A stretch of DNA of 64,000 bases from Melastoma dodecandrum (Eukaryota > Streptophyta > Magnoliopsida > Myrtales > Melastomataceae), in NCBI GenBank assembly GCA_029817715.1, contig JARUPY010000538.1:2356001-2420000 (forward strand), read 5' to 3'. Under the pieces are notes generated by a model, which made no database searches, was not told the DNA's origin, and was given only the letters and a program-made list of their open reading frames with translations. Shown piece by piece: positions 23,845 through 35,497 of the stretch (within the stretch, counting starts at the first letter, position 1; every line of letters begins with the position of its first letter). The position numbers and the translations under genes are program-made.

Positions 23845-25509
23845 ATGGACAGCAAACCCATGTCGCCGAAGATGAAGCCCAGCTCGCAGGATGGTCCAAT
23901 GAAGCCAAAGGCGGAGTCTTTCACCTCCGGGAAGAAGATCGAGGTGATTGTGATCGTGACCGTGACTTCGGCTTGTGTTTTTTAGTTTTTTCTTTTCTGT
24001 CGGGGTCAAGATTCAGATTAGAGTGGGTTTTGTGTCTCAAATTGGGGTTCTTGTTGGTTTTGCTGTGGTGATTCAGATCAAGGGGACGGATCGATTGGGG
24101 AATTGATTTATTAGGCTTAGATCGGATTGTATGATGTTTTGTGTGGTTGTCTGTAGTTAGTTACTTGCGTGTTTCTGATGGGCGATTAAGATGGGATTGG
24201 TCAAAGTGTGAAGGTGAAATCGAACCCGAGTCCTTCGAAGACCACTGCGAAGAGGGTCACTACTACTACTACTACTACAACGACAAAAGCAAGGGAGAAG
24301 AAGGTCTACAGCTTGCCGGGGCAGAAGCATGATCCTCCCGAAGAGGTTATACTTAAGTCTAGTTCGGAGAATGTATTTACGAAATTCTGGATCAAATGCT
24401 CATGAAGATGTCTGGTTTTTTCGCACTCTTCTTGGCAGAGGGAACCCTTGAGGATATTTTACGAGTCTCTGTTTACACAAGTGCCAACCAGCGAAATGGC
24501 CGAGTTTTGGTTGGTTCCCCTTTCTTTGAACTTTGTGCAGTTCACCAGCACTTTTTTATAAGTCCCTGTTTAAAGGACATGCGTAAAAAGATATACACAT
24601 GATTTGGCTTCTTGACCCTGATTTGTCATCCGAATAAATAGTTTTCGGAGATGTCTCGAAGAGGGACTTGGTTGTCCATTATTCAATTACTGGGAGCTTC
24701 TATTTAGGCACCGCCATTTAGTCATTTTGGGCAATATCTAAGGAGACATTATGCTAGGCAATTACTTTGTTATTTGAAGTTCTCTGTGGATCGTTAGCCC
24801 ATATGTAATGACCTGCTAGATCCATGAAAGATGATCACCTGAAATTATCTGCCCCCAATTGTGATTCTTACAAGCTTTGGTGAACTCAGACTATGTTCCC
24901 TTAGATTTCTTTCGCCCATCTTAAACCACGCATTGCGCACTTTTTGGCTTCCTATTTGCATTAGCAAATCATATCCGTCTATAACGTTCAATATAGGGCA
25001 TTGTTATTCCATCATTAGTAGTGCTTGCTGAGAGACGTCGATAAAAAAGCTGTGCATCTCGATATTTATTGCCCATCATGTTAAGCTATGGAGATCAAGC
25101 TAGTGAACGACACAGATGTTTTCTCAGATAGATTAGCACAAATGTACAAAGTTTCTTTGTCGGGTCATTACCGTATGATATCAATATTTAAAAAGGAATT
25201 TCATCCAGGGATTACTCAGACATGAATGTTTTCATTTGATTCGCTCTTCCTTTCCACAGGATGATGGAGCATGGATTGTTGTCACCTGAAAGGGCCAAAA
25301 GGGCGTTTGAGAAGAAGCAGAGGAAACAAAAGCAAATTCGGATGGGGACTCCTATCAAGTCTCCCAACACTCCTAGCAAACCGGAGAGCTCACAAAGACC
25401 CCCAGCTTCAAGGAACAGTGGAACAATCAAAGCCAATAAACGAACCATCCGGGAGAGCGACGACGAGGATGTTGATTTCGTCCCAATCTCTAAGAGAAGG
25501 AACGGGTAG
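23845..25509 (+). CDS. Conserved plant protein of unknown function (183 aa)
   Basis: Four exons, 23845-23943, 24214-24345, 24439-24509 and 25260-25509, give 183 aa in frame. The acceptor of exon 2 (AAG before 24214) has a weak pyrimidine tract and is the least certain boundary. The protein is very basic and probably nuclear. It has a K/S/P-rich N-terminus, a run of nine threonines (residues about 49-57) encoded by an ACT repeat, a conserved-looking core (VYSLPGQKHDPPEE, then REPLRIFYESLF and PTSEMAEFWMMEHGLL), a lysine-rich helix with KKQRKQKQ, and an acidic patch SDDEDVDF before a basic end. I recall similar uncharacterised proteins in other plants but no known function. It shares its upstream region with RRP46. 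Confidence 0.75.
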
Positions 25510-27107
25510 CGAGGATCCTCCACAGTCCTATTCCATGGAATAACAAACCCAAACAAGCAGTGAGGCCAGGAATTCCAGCCATAGCATCAATAATGCTGCG
25601 ATATTGTGGACGACTTTTATTATATGGACAGATGAACATCCGCGCGCGAGATGCATTCCATTGGTGAGATTTCATCCACATTCCTGCGTCAGTGATCACA
25701 CAAATACACCCCCAAAAACATCAACATTACACATGAATGATGAAAGGTGGAAAAATTGGCAGGAGGGGCCACGCGAAATAACTTGTAATTACACAGGGGC
25801 AAGAACATTTACTGCAGGGAGGAAGAAGACCCCTTCTTTTCGGGATGGCCCCCCAATTGTTAAGAATTTAATCCCTTCAAGAGAATGTGAAAAGATCTTT
25901 CTACATTCTCTCATAATAAGATGGGACAATCCATGTGATCCCAGAAGAAGCATTTGATTCACTGCAATTCTTATTTTTCTTTCTTATGGCGCTATTTATT
26001 TCATGTCTAAAGGCAGATAAGTTCATCTCTCGTCTGACCTCGCTAATCGACAGGACATTTTGCGTAGTGTAGGTGTGGAGAAATCTCTCCCCGCCATCAC
26101 CACCACACCACCACCACCATCTGAGTGCAGGGAACTGAAAAGTTGACAGTAGAAGGCACAGATCAGATCAGCTGGTGTTTGTTGCTTGTAGTAGTTGTAG
26201 TGACAGCTCAAAAAGGGGTGGTTTCGTTTGATTGAATGTTCTTGTTTCGTGATGTTAGATAAGATCGGTCAAAAAACATATATATATCAGGAGAGATAGG
26301 GGCATATTTTCTTTTGAATTGAATTTCGAAGCGGGGGGTGCATTGAATGTTTCAAAGGAGTAAACTATAGAGACAGCATTTTGCTATTCTGTGAGATAAA
26401 AATTTAATTGGTGGTTCAAAAACCTGAATTATTGTTTCGAAGGCGACATCTCCATGCACTGCATCACACCGAAAGCGAAGAAAACTTGGGTGGACAACGC
26501 AAACCGTTCGCTAGGTTTGTGTAGAACTCTAGATAAGTTCCAGTTCTTGGTATATGTTAAGATGTGAAAGTGGTAGGTACGCATAAATGATAGAGCAATG
26601 TCTTAAACCATGATCAACCCGAAAACACACATGGGATACCCCCGGGATCATGGAACATAGTTTAGATGTTCGCTCACGGAACCGTTCTGCGTACAACACG
26701 AATGGAATCGAGCTGCCTGCCGGGATTACACCCGTCACCAATGTACACGTCCTTCACATTGAAACCAGCAAGCTGGGAAGCATATTGAAGGAAAAGGATG
26801 CTGCTCTCTTCTTATTCTTCTTCTTCTTCTTCGGTTTTTGCAATCAGACATCGAGAGAGAAACACAGGAGTTGATGCATGGGGATCGGATTTCTTCCTAT
26901 TTCCCTCCTCGTCCCCTTAACTTAAGTGTCCGGTCCTGGGAAAAAAGATGAAATGAGTCATATCACATCAATGCGGGGCGTAAACAAAGCTAATAAATAA
27001 AGGCATAAAAGCATGTCAACATGCAAATAGAAATGAACGAAATATGTTGATGTTCCTTTCGCTCTCTACTCCTTGTTGAAAATAGAAATATATAGTATGA
27101 CACGCTT
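25510..27107. other. Intergenic DNA, no gene seen
   Basis: Holds the 3' flank of the 183-aa gene, short CAC/CCA repeats at about 26099-26118 and a TTC run at about 26811-26831. Open frames here are short and unlike any family I know. Confidence 0.4.
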
Positions 27108-29170
27108 TGTTGGATCGTTCAGGAACACTAAGAGGGGGGTGAATTAGTGTTTATAACTTTTTCGCCCTTTTCTCAGTGTAAGCGGAAGCGTACTGTAACT
27201 CGGTAGAGCGTTTCTCAGAATGAGAACTGCTTCGCTGACACCGTTACGATTTTGTCGAGTAGGTTTTCGTACGAGTGTTGCGCGATCGTAATGGACACAG
27301 TGATTTATAGTGGTTCGGTCTTAATCGACCTACGTCCACTTTCCACCAATAAGGTGATTCCACTATATAATATAATGGGTACAAAGAGCCCTTGCACTAG
27401 GCGTTTGGTTCTCACAAAGTGAGATTTAGAATCCCGTACAATTGATGATCACTCCTGGCAATGATCAGCTCCTCACTCAGTGGACGTCTTCTCGTTTCCA
27501 GCAGCATGATGCTTTTCCTCAGCAGTTGGTAGCTCAATGGATTCCACACAGAACGTTGTTGCTTAGATGTAAGCCTGTCTATCAAAGCACACGGACAACA
27601 TTATGTTAGAGATTAAATCCTCAGATAATAATCCTTACAGTTACAGAAAGACTTCTCAGGGAGCAGCTCGTTTCTGTTTCACAGTAGAGGATTGCTTCAG
27701 CACTCTTGTCGTTCAGCAGATGATTTCCACACAGATCTTGTCTCTCCTGGAGATGAACCTGTACTTGCTTAAGAGACAACCATGAAGTTGATCACATAGA
27801 TCACCACAAAGACCACAAAGAGAAGAACCACTAAGAACCACAAAGAATCACAAAGATCACTAGGAAAGGGTATACGTCCTACACTCAGTTCGGACGTGCA
27901 CGGTTACCACAGCCGTGACTCACTGCACTGCACACCCAGTGCCTAGGGTGGAATTTTCCGATCCGTTGGCTTCCACGCAACCTGCTTTACTAACCGTCAC
28001 CAGGCGTTCAAGACTTCTGCACAGCACCCCTGTGCTCGGGAGGACCTCTTTTTACTCCGACGGCATTCCCACCTCCTGCTATACCCTGTAGGCACGAGAC
28101 TTCTGGCGCGCACCCCCAAGTGCGTGTCTAACTGCTCAAACTCCGTAGGTCCGAGACTTCCCTGCGAAGAGACACGACAAGAACGGCTTCTTGCCGATGG
28201 GTTAGCAACTGGTTACTGAATTCAGCACAGGTATTCACTTAGCTTCCCTCAGACGATTCGCCAGCCGCTCATTAAACACACCGAGGACACCTAGTCCCTC
28301 TCACGACAATCAAAGGATCTGACCTCAGCCCCTTGACACTCTCACACGCAGCTTGCAAGAGAAAGAACCAGGAGACACTTAGCACCTTCCGCTCTCCGTC
28401 GATGTACAAAGCTCACTTAGACCACTTAGCCACTCAGACTACTCAGACGCACAAAGGCACTTGGATCTGTCGTCCTTGGTCTGATTATAATGGAGAAAAA
28501 AGCACAGAAAACGTCCAGGCAATCTTCGAGATTTGTTGCCAAAATTGGCAACCAGAACTCAACAACGGTCTGCTCGACCGGTCGCTGTGCTATGAAGAGT
28601 AAGTACCAACGGTAACTTTCCTCACTTATGTTAATCAAATAATTTATTTCTAATGTTTATAACCTGATCATAATCTTATCTGGTCGAATATGATCAATTA
28701 ACAATATTTGATTAAATATTTCATCATGTTCCAGCGTAACCTTGCTGTAGGATATCATAAACATATTTTGTTTCTAAAAATAAACTTGGAAAGATAATCT
28801 CACAATATTTAGTTGCCCAAACCTTTATAATGAGATTATTAAACCATATTTAAATGAATTTGTACACTCAGACGAATGATCTGAGATAACCCAAAATAAA
28901 TCGTGAATATTGAAAATTTATTTCCATATTTTCAATATATATTCGTAATATCACAACAACAACTCACTGTAACATATAGTGGTTACTAGCTGTGATTCAG
29001 CGACACATTGCTGCTGACCATCAGTAACGCATTGCTTAAGTTCATCATCAAAATCAGGTTAACACGCTTTCACTTAACAGTTCAAGCTTTTAGGACAATT
29101 GGTGTTGTCTACTGTACAACGGTGATACCGGAGCAAGAGGTCGAGCTCCTCCTTTAGAACCAATTACATA
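27108..29170. repeat. Putative non-coding retrotransposon-derived repeat
   Basis: Begins with TGTTGGATCG and soon after carries an AACACTAAGAGGGGGGTGAATTAGTG-type block, a phrase I associate with dispersed plant LTR-like repeats. The stretch is GC-richer than its flanks from 27870 to 28600 and has no lasting open frame. A second end is not defined; a plausible limit is near 29100-29170 (ATCATCAAAATCAGG, then GGACAATTGGTGTTGTC). No paired terminal repeat or target duplication was found, so both identity and limits are tentative. Confidence 0.3.
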
Positions 29171-31057
29171 AACAAACAAACGAGAAAAAAACAAAAACAT
29201 CGTGGAACGAACTCGAACAAATACAGTGAAAGGAGTCCACTGTTAAAATAGATAAAATTATTACACGACCACAGTCTGTATCTCCCCAGTGTTCCTGGCA
29301 GAATCCCCACAATGTGTGAAAAACTGGGAATTTACCACACCCTTTCTCTCGAATTATATTATTCTATCTGGGTTTTGAATCAAACAAAAGGTCGAGGAGG
29401 AGTCGACGGTCTCGATTGATCAGATAACTTCCAGATGTTCCTTTCTCTATTTTTATCTTTCGAATTTTTTTTCTTATACTTTTGGAATTAGGGTAAATCA
29501 TAGCGTGGTCCGTTTGGCTAATGACTACTTCTGCTATCCTCTACGAAAATTTGTTGCGAAGTCGCGGCTGTAGACTTAGGCCATGACTACTTGTTGTGGG
29601 AACTGATAAGGAAGCCTATGATCCTAGTTGAATCGAGTCGTTTAAGGACGTAAAATTAGTTCAATCGATCGACACGCGTAGCAAACTCCAACGTATCCTG
29701 ACCTGGTGACCATTTCTAGCCGGGTGTTCTTGTTCTAAATCGGCTTTAAAGGATCGATTATGACACCAATAACCACGTATGGAGATGAAAATTACCATAC
29801 CATCATAAAAACTACAACATGTCACGTATACAAAGGCTATGGTTTCATGTCTTTTTGAAGAGAAAAAAGAGAAATTTCAACTGTTGGTTTATTGCTGCGG
29901 GTGGTGTGGGGGGTGATAAATGCTAGGTTGCCCGTATAAAGAATACACGTCATGGACCGAGGATTTGTTTTTCTGTACCAAGAGATTTTTGTCCTTCCAT
30001 GGCTTTATTCGAAACCCTCGCTCATTGAATGCTCCTTTTCTTGTTTGGTATGATGGTATGGGCTGTGTCCCTCGAGGAAAGGAATGTCATGATCTCTCTG
30101 ATATCGACTTCCAAACATTATTTCCTCTACTAACCCAATATACTATAGATAAAGGTAAAACCGTCCAAGTATATAAGAATTACTTTTAATTTTCATTAAA
30201 ATGAAATCTTCTACCTGGATGGACATATCATCTGTTGGAGTTAAACAATATGGAGATTCGACTCGTGGCATGCTATTATTGCTCATATTTTTCTAACTTC
30301 ATGCATAGCGAAAATTCTTGATCTCTCTCTCTCGATATCGATATCTCTTGTGGGCATATTCGAGAAAACCATAAATGCAAGTGGGGTCAAAACCCCCCAA
30401 AAATATAATGATGATGATATGGGATTGTGAGGCATCGTGTTGGGTGAAATTGATTCAAGTCAAATGCAAACACAACTCGATATATGTCATTGAATTGTAA
30501 CCGTGCCTTGATGGGGTCACACCTTTCCCCCCATTGTCCTTTCTTTTAAGGCAATGCAAGAACTAAAGTATTGTGACCGAACCTTAGCCACTCCTTCAAT
30601 CTGACACGGTGCCATAGTTATGTTTCTTCGCTGTAACGATCCAACGGGTACATAAAGCTTTTGAGCGATGTCGAACCACGATGCAATATGTGACTCCTGG
30701 TTAAGGTTTCTAGGATTGTGATAATGAGCGCACGCATGAACCGTAAAGTGTAAAAGAGTAGGGAATGAGAGCGTTTCAAAATATTTGGAGCCCCAAATTT
30801 TCTGGGTTGTCTTCAAAACTAGTCATTTTCCCCGGATCATTAAATAAAACAACTAGAAAGAGTGAGGGAAACTCAAAGAACAGGTAGAACCCTCGTTTTA
30901 ATGTAATGAGGAAGGAAAGCTGTTCAAATATTGAGATTTTAACCGGTTTGTTTATTAATTTTTTTTCTACTTTCGATTCTTTGTATTTTACTTTATACTT
31001 GGATAGCTCATTTATCTAATCTAAAAAGCTGGGCACTGATTAAGATATAAAAAAAAG
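29171..31057. other. Intergenic DNA, no gene recognised
   Basis: Two short open frames, 29920-30189 (+, 89 aa) and 30517-30816 (-, 99 aa), match nothing I recognise and have no clear gene context. They may be chance or remnants. The rest is AT-rich. Confidence 0.35.
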
Positions 31058-31256
31058 GCCTAATTATCAAATATGTCCCGTACTATTACTGCTTTTTCCG
31101 ATATGGTCCATACTTTGAAACGCATCTTATTAGGATACAAACTACCGCCGTTATTTCATATATAGCCTCCGTCCACCCGTCCACTAATGACGAATGACGT
31201 GGATCCCACGTGGCTAAGTTCCGTCGATTAACTCCGTCATCTAAACCCTCTTATAC
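31058..31256 (+). repeat. Left terminal inverted repeat of the Mutator-like element
   Basis: Reverse complement of 33270-33461 with only a few differences. Confidence 0.85.
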
Positions 31257-31586
31257 AAACTAATAAAAAATCACCTAATTTCTCCCCTCTTACCCCTTAG
31301 TTCTTCCTTCGCAAAACGGAACCCTTCCTCCCTTTCGCAAGACGAAGCCCGCCCTTCCTTTCGCAAGTCGCCCCAGTCGCCTCCCGAAGCCCGCCCTGCC
31401 TCTCCCCAATCGCACCAGTCGCCTCCCGAAGCCTGCAAGTAAGTTTTCTTGTCTTGGTTTTTAATTTGGGTTGCCCATTCTCCCTTTTGCCGTGCTTCAG
31501 CAGGAGTTTCGCAAGACGGAAACCTCACTTTCCTGACCATCATTCCTTTTATTTGTCTTGTTTTACCAGCTCTTGAGGTTCGTTTG

Positions 31587-31799
31587 GCAATGGTTCGTTT
31601 CGGTCGAAGATATTACGGCTATCCTCGTTACAAAGATTCAGACGGTGGATGTGGATTTTTTCAATGGATTGACTTTGTTAGTGGTGGAGTTGTTTCGGAT
31701 AGTGATAAGGTAGTCAATTTTGCTGCTTTTGAGGCTAAATTGCGGAAGACGGAGGTGGAATTGATCAAAGCAAGAGCAAAGATCGAGATGTTGAGGTGA
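31587..31799 (+). pseudogene. GRF zinc-finger-like remnant
   Basis: Encodes GRRYYGYPRYKDSDGGCGFFQWID followed by a lysine/glutamate-rich helix. The CGFFxWxD part resembles GRF zinc fingers often found in plant transposon proteins, but the first cysteines are absent or altered. It stands on the opposite strand to the SWIM fragment. It is a remnant inside the Mutator-like element. Confidence 0.5.
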
Positions 31800-31891
31800 T
31801 GCGAATAAATATATGTTGTTGTGTTTTGTGTTGTTTTCTATAGTTTGCATTTTAGCCTATGTACTTGTTGTTAGTAAGTAAATTGTAAACT

Positions 31892-31945
31892 GCAGAATTT
31901 CCATCAGTTGCAGAATTTCCATCAGTTGCAGAATTTCCATGATTT
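31892..31945. repeat. 18-bp tandem repeat
   Basis: About three copies of GCAGAATTTCCATCAGTT inside the Mutator-like element. Confidence 0.75.
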
Positions 31946-32123
31946 GCAGAAATCTCTAGTCAATTGCAGAAACAAATGAATGTTGTGTGCTGGACGTTGG
32001 GACTGTGAATCAGGACAAAAACCGTTACCAGCATTGCCAAAAACCATGTTCTCTCTCTCAAGACAACATGAAGTTGCGCCAGCACTTTAAGTTTGCTGGA
32101 CCCTAACACAATATTACAACACT

Positions 32124-32960
32124 TTAAGTTCTATCTCTGAAGATCCCACTGGATCCTAACACAACATTACAACACTTTAAGTTTGCGCCAACAACACATA
32201 GCCAGCATAACACAACACATAACATTACATCAATTCCCATCATTTCAACCATTATCGTTGTTGCTGAAGCTTGCACCAGCAACAAATGACTCTTGTGTTC
32301 CACTGGTCCTTGCACCATTATCTTGTCTTCCTTCAGTAGTTGAATCTTCAAACCACGTTTCATCAGTCCTTGACTTGCCTCTGACAGTGGCTCTGCCTCT
32401 GCCTCTGCCTCTGCCTCTCCCTCTGAATGTGGATGTGGCCCTTTGAATGTCTGTTCCATGCCCAACATATGGATGTGTATCCTGTAAATGAAAATACGAT
32501 GAACATGAGTACTTACAATACAGAGTTCAGCATATTCACGAGTACTTACATGTTGTACCGAGCCACTAGGTTCAGTAGAAGACGTAGGCACAAGTTGGCT
32601 CTTGCAGGTCCTTTTGTTATGCCCATATTGTTTGCACTTACTGCATCTCATCTCCAATCCTCTTCGAGGTAATTTGCTCATATTTTTGGGCTCCTCATCT
32701 GCACCCTTCTTCCTATTTTTCTTCGGCCTACTTGGTCTTGTCTTAAATGGTGGAGGCTGGATGGGTTCGCCTTCAGCCTCGGGCCATGCCATCTCCCCTT
32801 CTAATGGCTTTAAAGGGAACTTGTATGCCTTAAGGTATGTGTCCTTCTTGTAAAAATGACTTACATATGCCTCAATGTCGTATTTCATGAAATTTATTGA
32901 GGCTACCACATGACAACAAGGAATCCCAATCAAGTCATATTCTCTACATGTACAAGTAAG
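32124..32960 (-). pseudogene. Mutator-like transposase C-terminus (SWIM finger and zinc knuckle)
   Basis: The minus strand reads CTCREYDLIGIPCCHVVASI, a SWIM zinc finger (CxC...PCxHV), then the usual tail (YLKAYKFPLKPL), a basic stretch and a CCHC knuckle (CSKCKQYGHNKRTC). An EA-rich run follows, encoded by CTCTGC repeats. In intact MULE transposases the DDE catalytic domain precedes the SWIM finger; here the sequence upstream is replaced by a foreign fragment at about 32962. This is a truncated remnant. Confidence 0.85.
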
Positions 32961-32961
32961 A

Positions 32962-33240
32962 AGTTAGGGCTCGGCACCGGAAGGAAGAGGGCGCCGTTGA
33001 AGTACCTCAAGAAGAACCTCGACAAGAAGAACGATGCCAAGGCCTGGGTCAACACCGTCACCGAGGAGTTCTCAGATCAGATTGCCAAGAAGCAGTGGTT
33101 CCAAGCACTCGAGGTGAGGTGTCTCGGTTTCGATTCCTTGAGGGGTTTGATTGACGGGTGGGGATGTGGGGATGGGGGAGCGTCTTCTGATCTTGGGTTT
33201 GGTTGGGGGGGTGTTGCGCTTTGGGGACGAAATTAGGGTA
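32962..33240 (+). pseudogene. Captured fragment of a pentatricopeptide-repeat gene
   Basis: The plus strand from about 32962 to 33113 encodes RKRAPLKYLKKNLDKKNDAK, then AWVNTVTEEFSDQIAKKQWF and QALE. It ends in a GT donor (GAG, GTGAGG) followed by intron-like sequence to about 33240. This resembles the region before the first repeat of plastid PPR proteins of the PPR2/EMB2750 kind. The frame is open and GC-rich, unlike the surrounding element. It lies back to back with the transposase fragment inside the inverted repeats. It is a piece of one exon plus intron and not a complete gene. Confidence 0.6.
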
Positions 33241-33269
33241 TGAGCGAAATCGGGTCCGATTTGGGACGA

Positions 33270-33461
33270 TTGGTTTAGATGACGGAGTTAATCGACGGAA
33301 CTTAGCCACGTGGGATCCACGTCATTCGTCGTTAGTGGACGGGTGAACGGAAGCTATATATGAAATAACGGCGGTAGTTTGTATCCTAATAAGATGCGTT
33401 TCAAAGTATGGACCATATCGGAAAAAACAGTAATAGTACGGGACATATTTGATAATTAGGC
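33270..33461 (-). repeat. Right terminal inverted repeat of the Mutator-like element
   Basis: Mirror copy of 31058-31256. Confidence 0.85.
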
Positions 33462-34834
33462 TCAAAAAAAATTACTAAACATAGCAAATATAAAAATTAC
33501 GACTTACATAACTATTAAAATGTTAAATCCTTAAATTTAAAGTTCATCGAATAACTCTTAACATATACTTGAAGTGCGAACCGTTAACAAAATCCAATAT
33601 ATATATATATATATAGTAGTAACAAGAGGGTGATGGGGAAGAGAGCAGGGAGCCATTGTTACGTTGGAAATATCTTGTTGAGGAGTCTTCATGATTTTTG
33701 GGGGGCCGAACCAAGCGTGGCCTCAATTAAATTAAATTCCAATTTTTTTTTTATATATTTTCCTAAAAGAACCCCAAGTGGGGAGATAAAAGAATAATAA
33801 TCTGCCAACCTACAACAATAAATATTGTTTTTTTCCAACCCCTCCGATTTTCATCTGTTGGGACTTGTAAGATTAAGACAAGCAAAAACTTCAGGTAAAA
33901 AGCTGAGGAAACCACGAAACTTGCGAAAGAAAGAAAGGTAAATGTCGGGAGAGGAAAGAAAGACCACGACACGGATACATGCAAGAAAATTTCGGACGAC
34001 GACACGCACACAGTAATAACAGAGGTGAATACTATTCATTCAAAAGGAGGGCTAAGCCAAAGTTGTGGCCAAGAAAAATCTCGTCGTATGGTGGTGGTCG
34101 TCTTGGAAAATCATTCGACCGAACCCCCTCTTTTCCCCCCCTCCTCGTATCATGTGACTATAAAAGTTGCACTTTGACTTCACATTAAAATCATATCGTT
34201 CCTCACCCCGGTTTGGATCAAGTTCTCGTAACCCTAGCTTAGGGTTAGGAGTGACGTGCATTAACGTGTTATACTGATACATGGACCGACCTTAATATGT
34301 TATGTGAATGATTGATTATGTAATGGTATCAACTTTTTTTATTTCTTGACATATATTATAAACAAATTGATAGATTGGATCGTCGTCTTTGGTTATGTCT
34401 CTGTGTTGCCTTTACAATCTAGAACCAGTGGACATACCCTTTTTATTGTATTATAAAGCACTTGTGTTCGCTGCTCCATTGATGAAAACAAAAGGAGCTC
34501 CTTCCCCCTTTTTCCCTTCATCCATCGTTTTTTCTGCTTTTCCATCTCTGCTCTGCTGCTTTCCACTTCAAGCATCCAATCTAACCCTCCCCTCCCCATC
34601 ACCCCAAAGAGACGCACCCACAAAAGGAAAATCGCACATGTTGTAAGAAAGATGAATCTGAGCTCAGTCCCATCTCTCCCTCTTCCCTTAACAGAAGAAA
34701 CACGGCATCTGTTCTTTTCCTAGGCCCCAGTGAGGGAGCGACGGAATGTCACCCCTCGCGTAGGGAAACGTTCGGGCGTCTTGGAGTTTTTCTTTTGTGG
34801 GAGGATCCGCAGGGGGGACTTGATCCGTGGAGAA
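33462..34834. other. Intergenic DNA upstream of the ERF gene
   Basis: Contains an AT microsatellite at about 33597-33614, AT-rich DNA and, near the gene, CT-rich leader-like sequence. No other gene is seen. Confidence 0.4.
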
Positions 34835-35497
34835 ATGCCGGAATCGTCGGACCCCGAATCCACCTCCAATTCGTCATGGTCTTCCCCGAATTCCCCTGCC
34901 TCTGCCTTGGGGAAACAGGGCCAAGTTCGTGGCCGCAGACGCGGCGGTATTGAGACGGGGAAGCACCCTGTTTACCGGGGCGTGAGAATGAGGAGCTGGG
35001 GGAAGTGGGTTTCGGAGATCCGCGAGCCGAGGAAGAAGTCGAGGATATGGCTAGGGACGTTCCCGTCCCCGGAGATGGCCGCCCGGGCCCATGACGCGGC
35101 GGCTATTACCATCAAGGGGAGTGTGGCAACCCTGAACTTCCCGGAGCTTGCCGGTCTGCTCCCTCGGCCGGCTTCCCGAGACCCAAGGGATGTGCAGGCG
35201 GCCGCTGCTGAGGCTGCAAGGATGGAGAACCTTGGGGTAGGTCGGGGGACGTGTCCTCCCAGTGCGTTGATCGAGCACGATGTCATGGTAGCCGCATCGG
35301 ATGAGCTTGGGGAGATCGTCGAGCTGCCGAACCTAAGAGGGACAGAATTAGAGTTCGGTCTCGAGTACAAATCTCCATTGGAGTACAAGTGGTTTGACAG
35401 CTGTGGGGATGACGATCTGTTCTGGGATGCAAATGGCAGTTATTACCAGGAATCACTTGTTGATGATGTGGGGTTCGAAGGTGTGTTGTGGGATTAA
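34835..35497 (+). CDS. AP2/ERF transcription factor, DREB subfamily (A-4/TINY-like)
   Basis: Single-exon frame of 220 aa. A serine-rich N-terminus and basic patch (GRRRGG) precede one AP2 domain at about residues 46-106, with [20 protein letters not shown], the RIWLGTF strand, the [15 protein letters not shown] helix and LNFPELA. The valine in GKWVSEIR is the DREB-type residue. [22 protein letters not shown] and the [20 protein letters not shown] tail fit DREB group A-4 (TINY, ERF034-039 type). The acidic C-terminus with EYKWFD and DDLFWD can act as an activation domain. Such proteins bind GCC or DRE elements in the nucleus and respond to stress and hormones. The start is the first ATG; the frame is open upstream to 34730 without one. 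Confidence 0.92.
   Translation: MPESSDPESTSNSSWSSPNSPASALGKQGQVRGRRRGGIETGKHPVYRGVRMRSWGKWVSEIREPRKKSRIWLGTFPSPEMAARAHDAAAITIKGSVATLNFPELAGLLPRPASRDPRDVQAAAAEAARMENLGVGRGTCPPSALIEHDVMVAASDELGEIVELPNLRGTELEFGLEYKSPLEYKWFDSCGDDDLFWDANGSYYQESLVDDVGFEGVLWD

Larger units (their letters stand above)
31058..33461. mobile_element. Mutator-like element carrying a captured gene fragment (Pack-MULE-like)
   Basis: Long terminal inverted repeats of about 190-200 bp define the element: 31058-31256 and 33270-33461 (outer ends GCCTAATTATCAAATATGTCCCG in reverse complement). Flanks are A-rich (TAAAAAAAA and TCAAAAAAA), so a 9-bp target duplication is possible but not clean. Inside are a GRF-type zinc-finger remnant on the plus strand (about 31591-31690), a transposase C-terminal fragment on the minus strand (32124-32960), and a host-gene fragment (32962-33240). 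The catalytic DDE core is missing, so the element is non-autonomous. Long inverted repeats and a SWIM finger are typical of MULEs. Confidence 0.8.

Noticed and set aside
24141..24332. 63-aa frame with a tyrosine run over exon 2 of the 183-aa gene
   Set aside because: It is a shadow frame; the threonine frame continues in phase into the next exons.
31271..31543. Minus-strand 90-aa frame with repeated ASGGDWGD-like words
   Set aside because: It arises from a short GC-rich repeat inside the Mutator-like element and has no family match.
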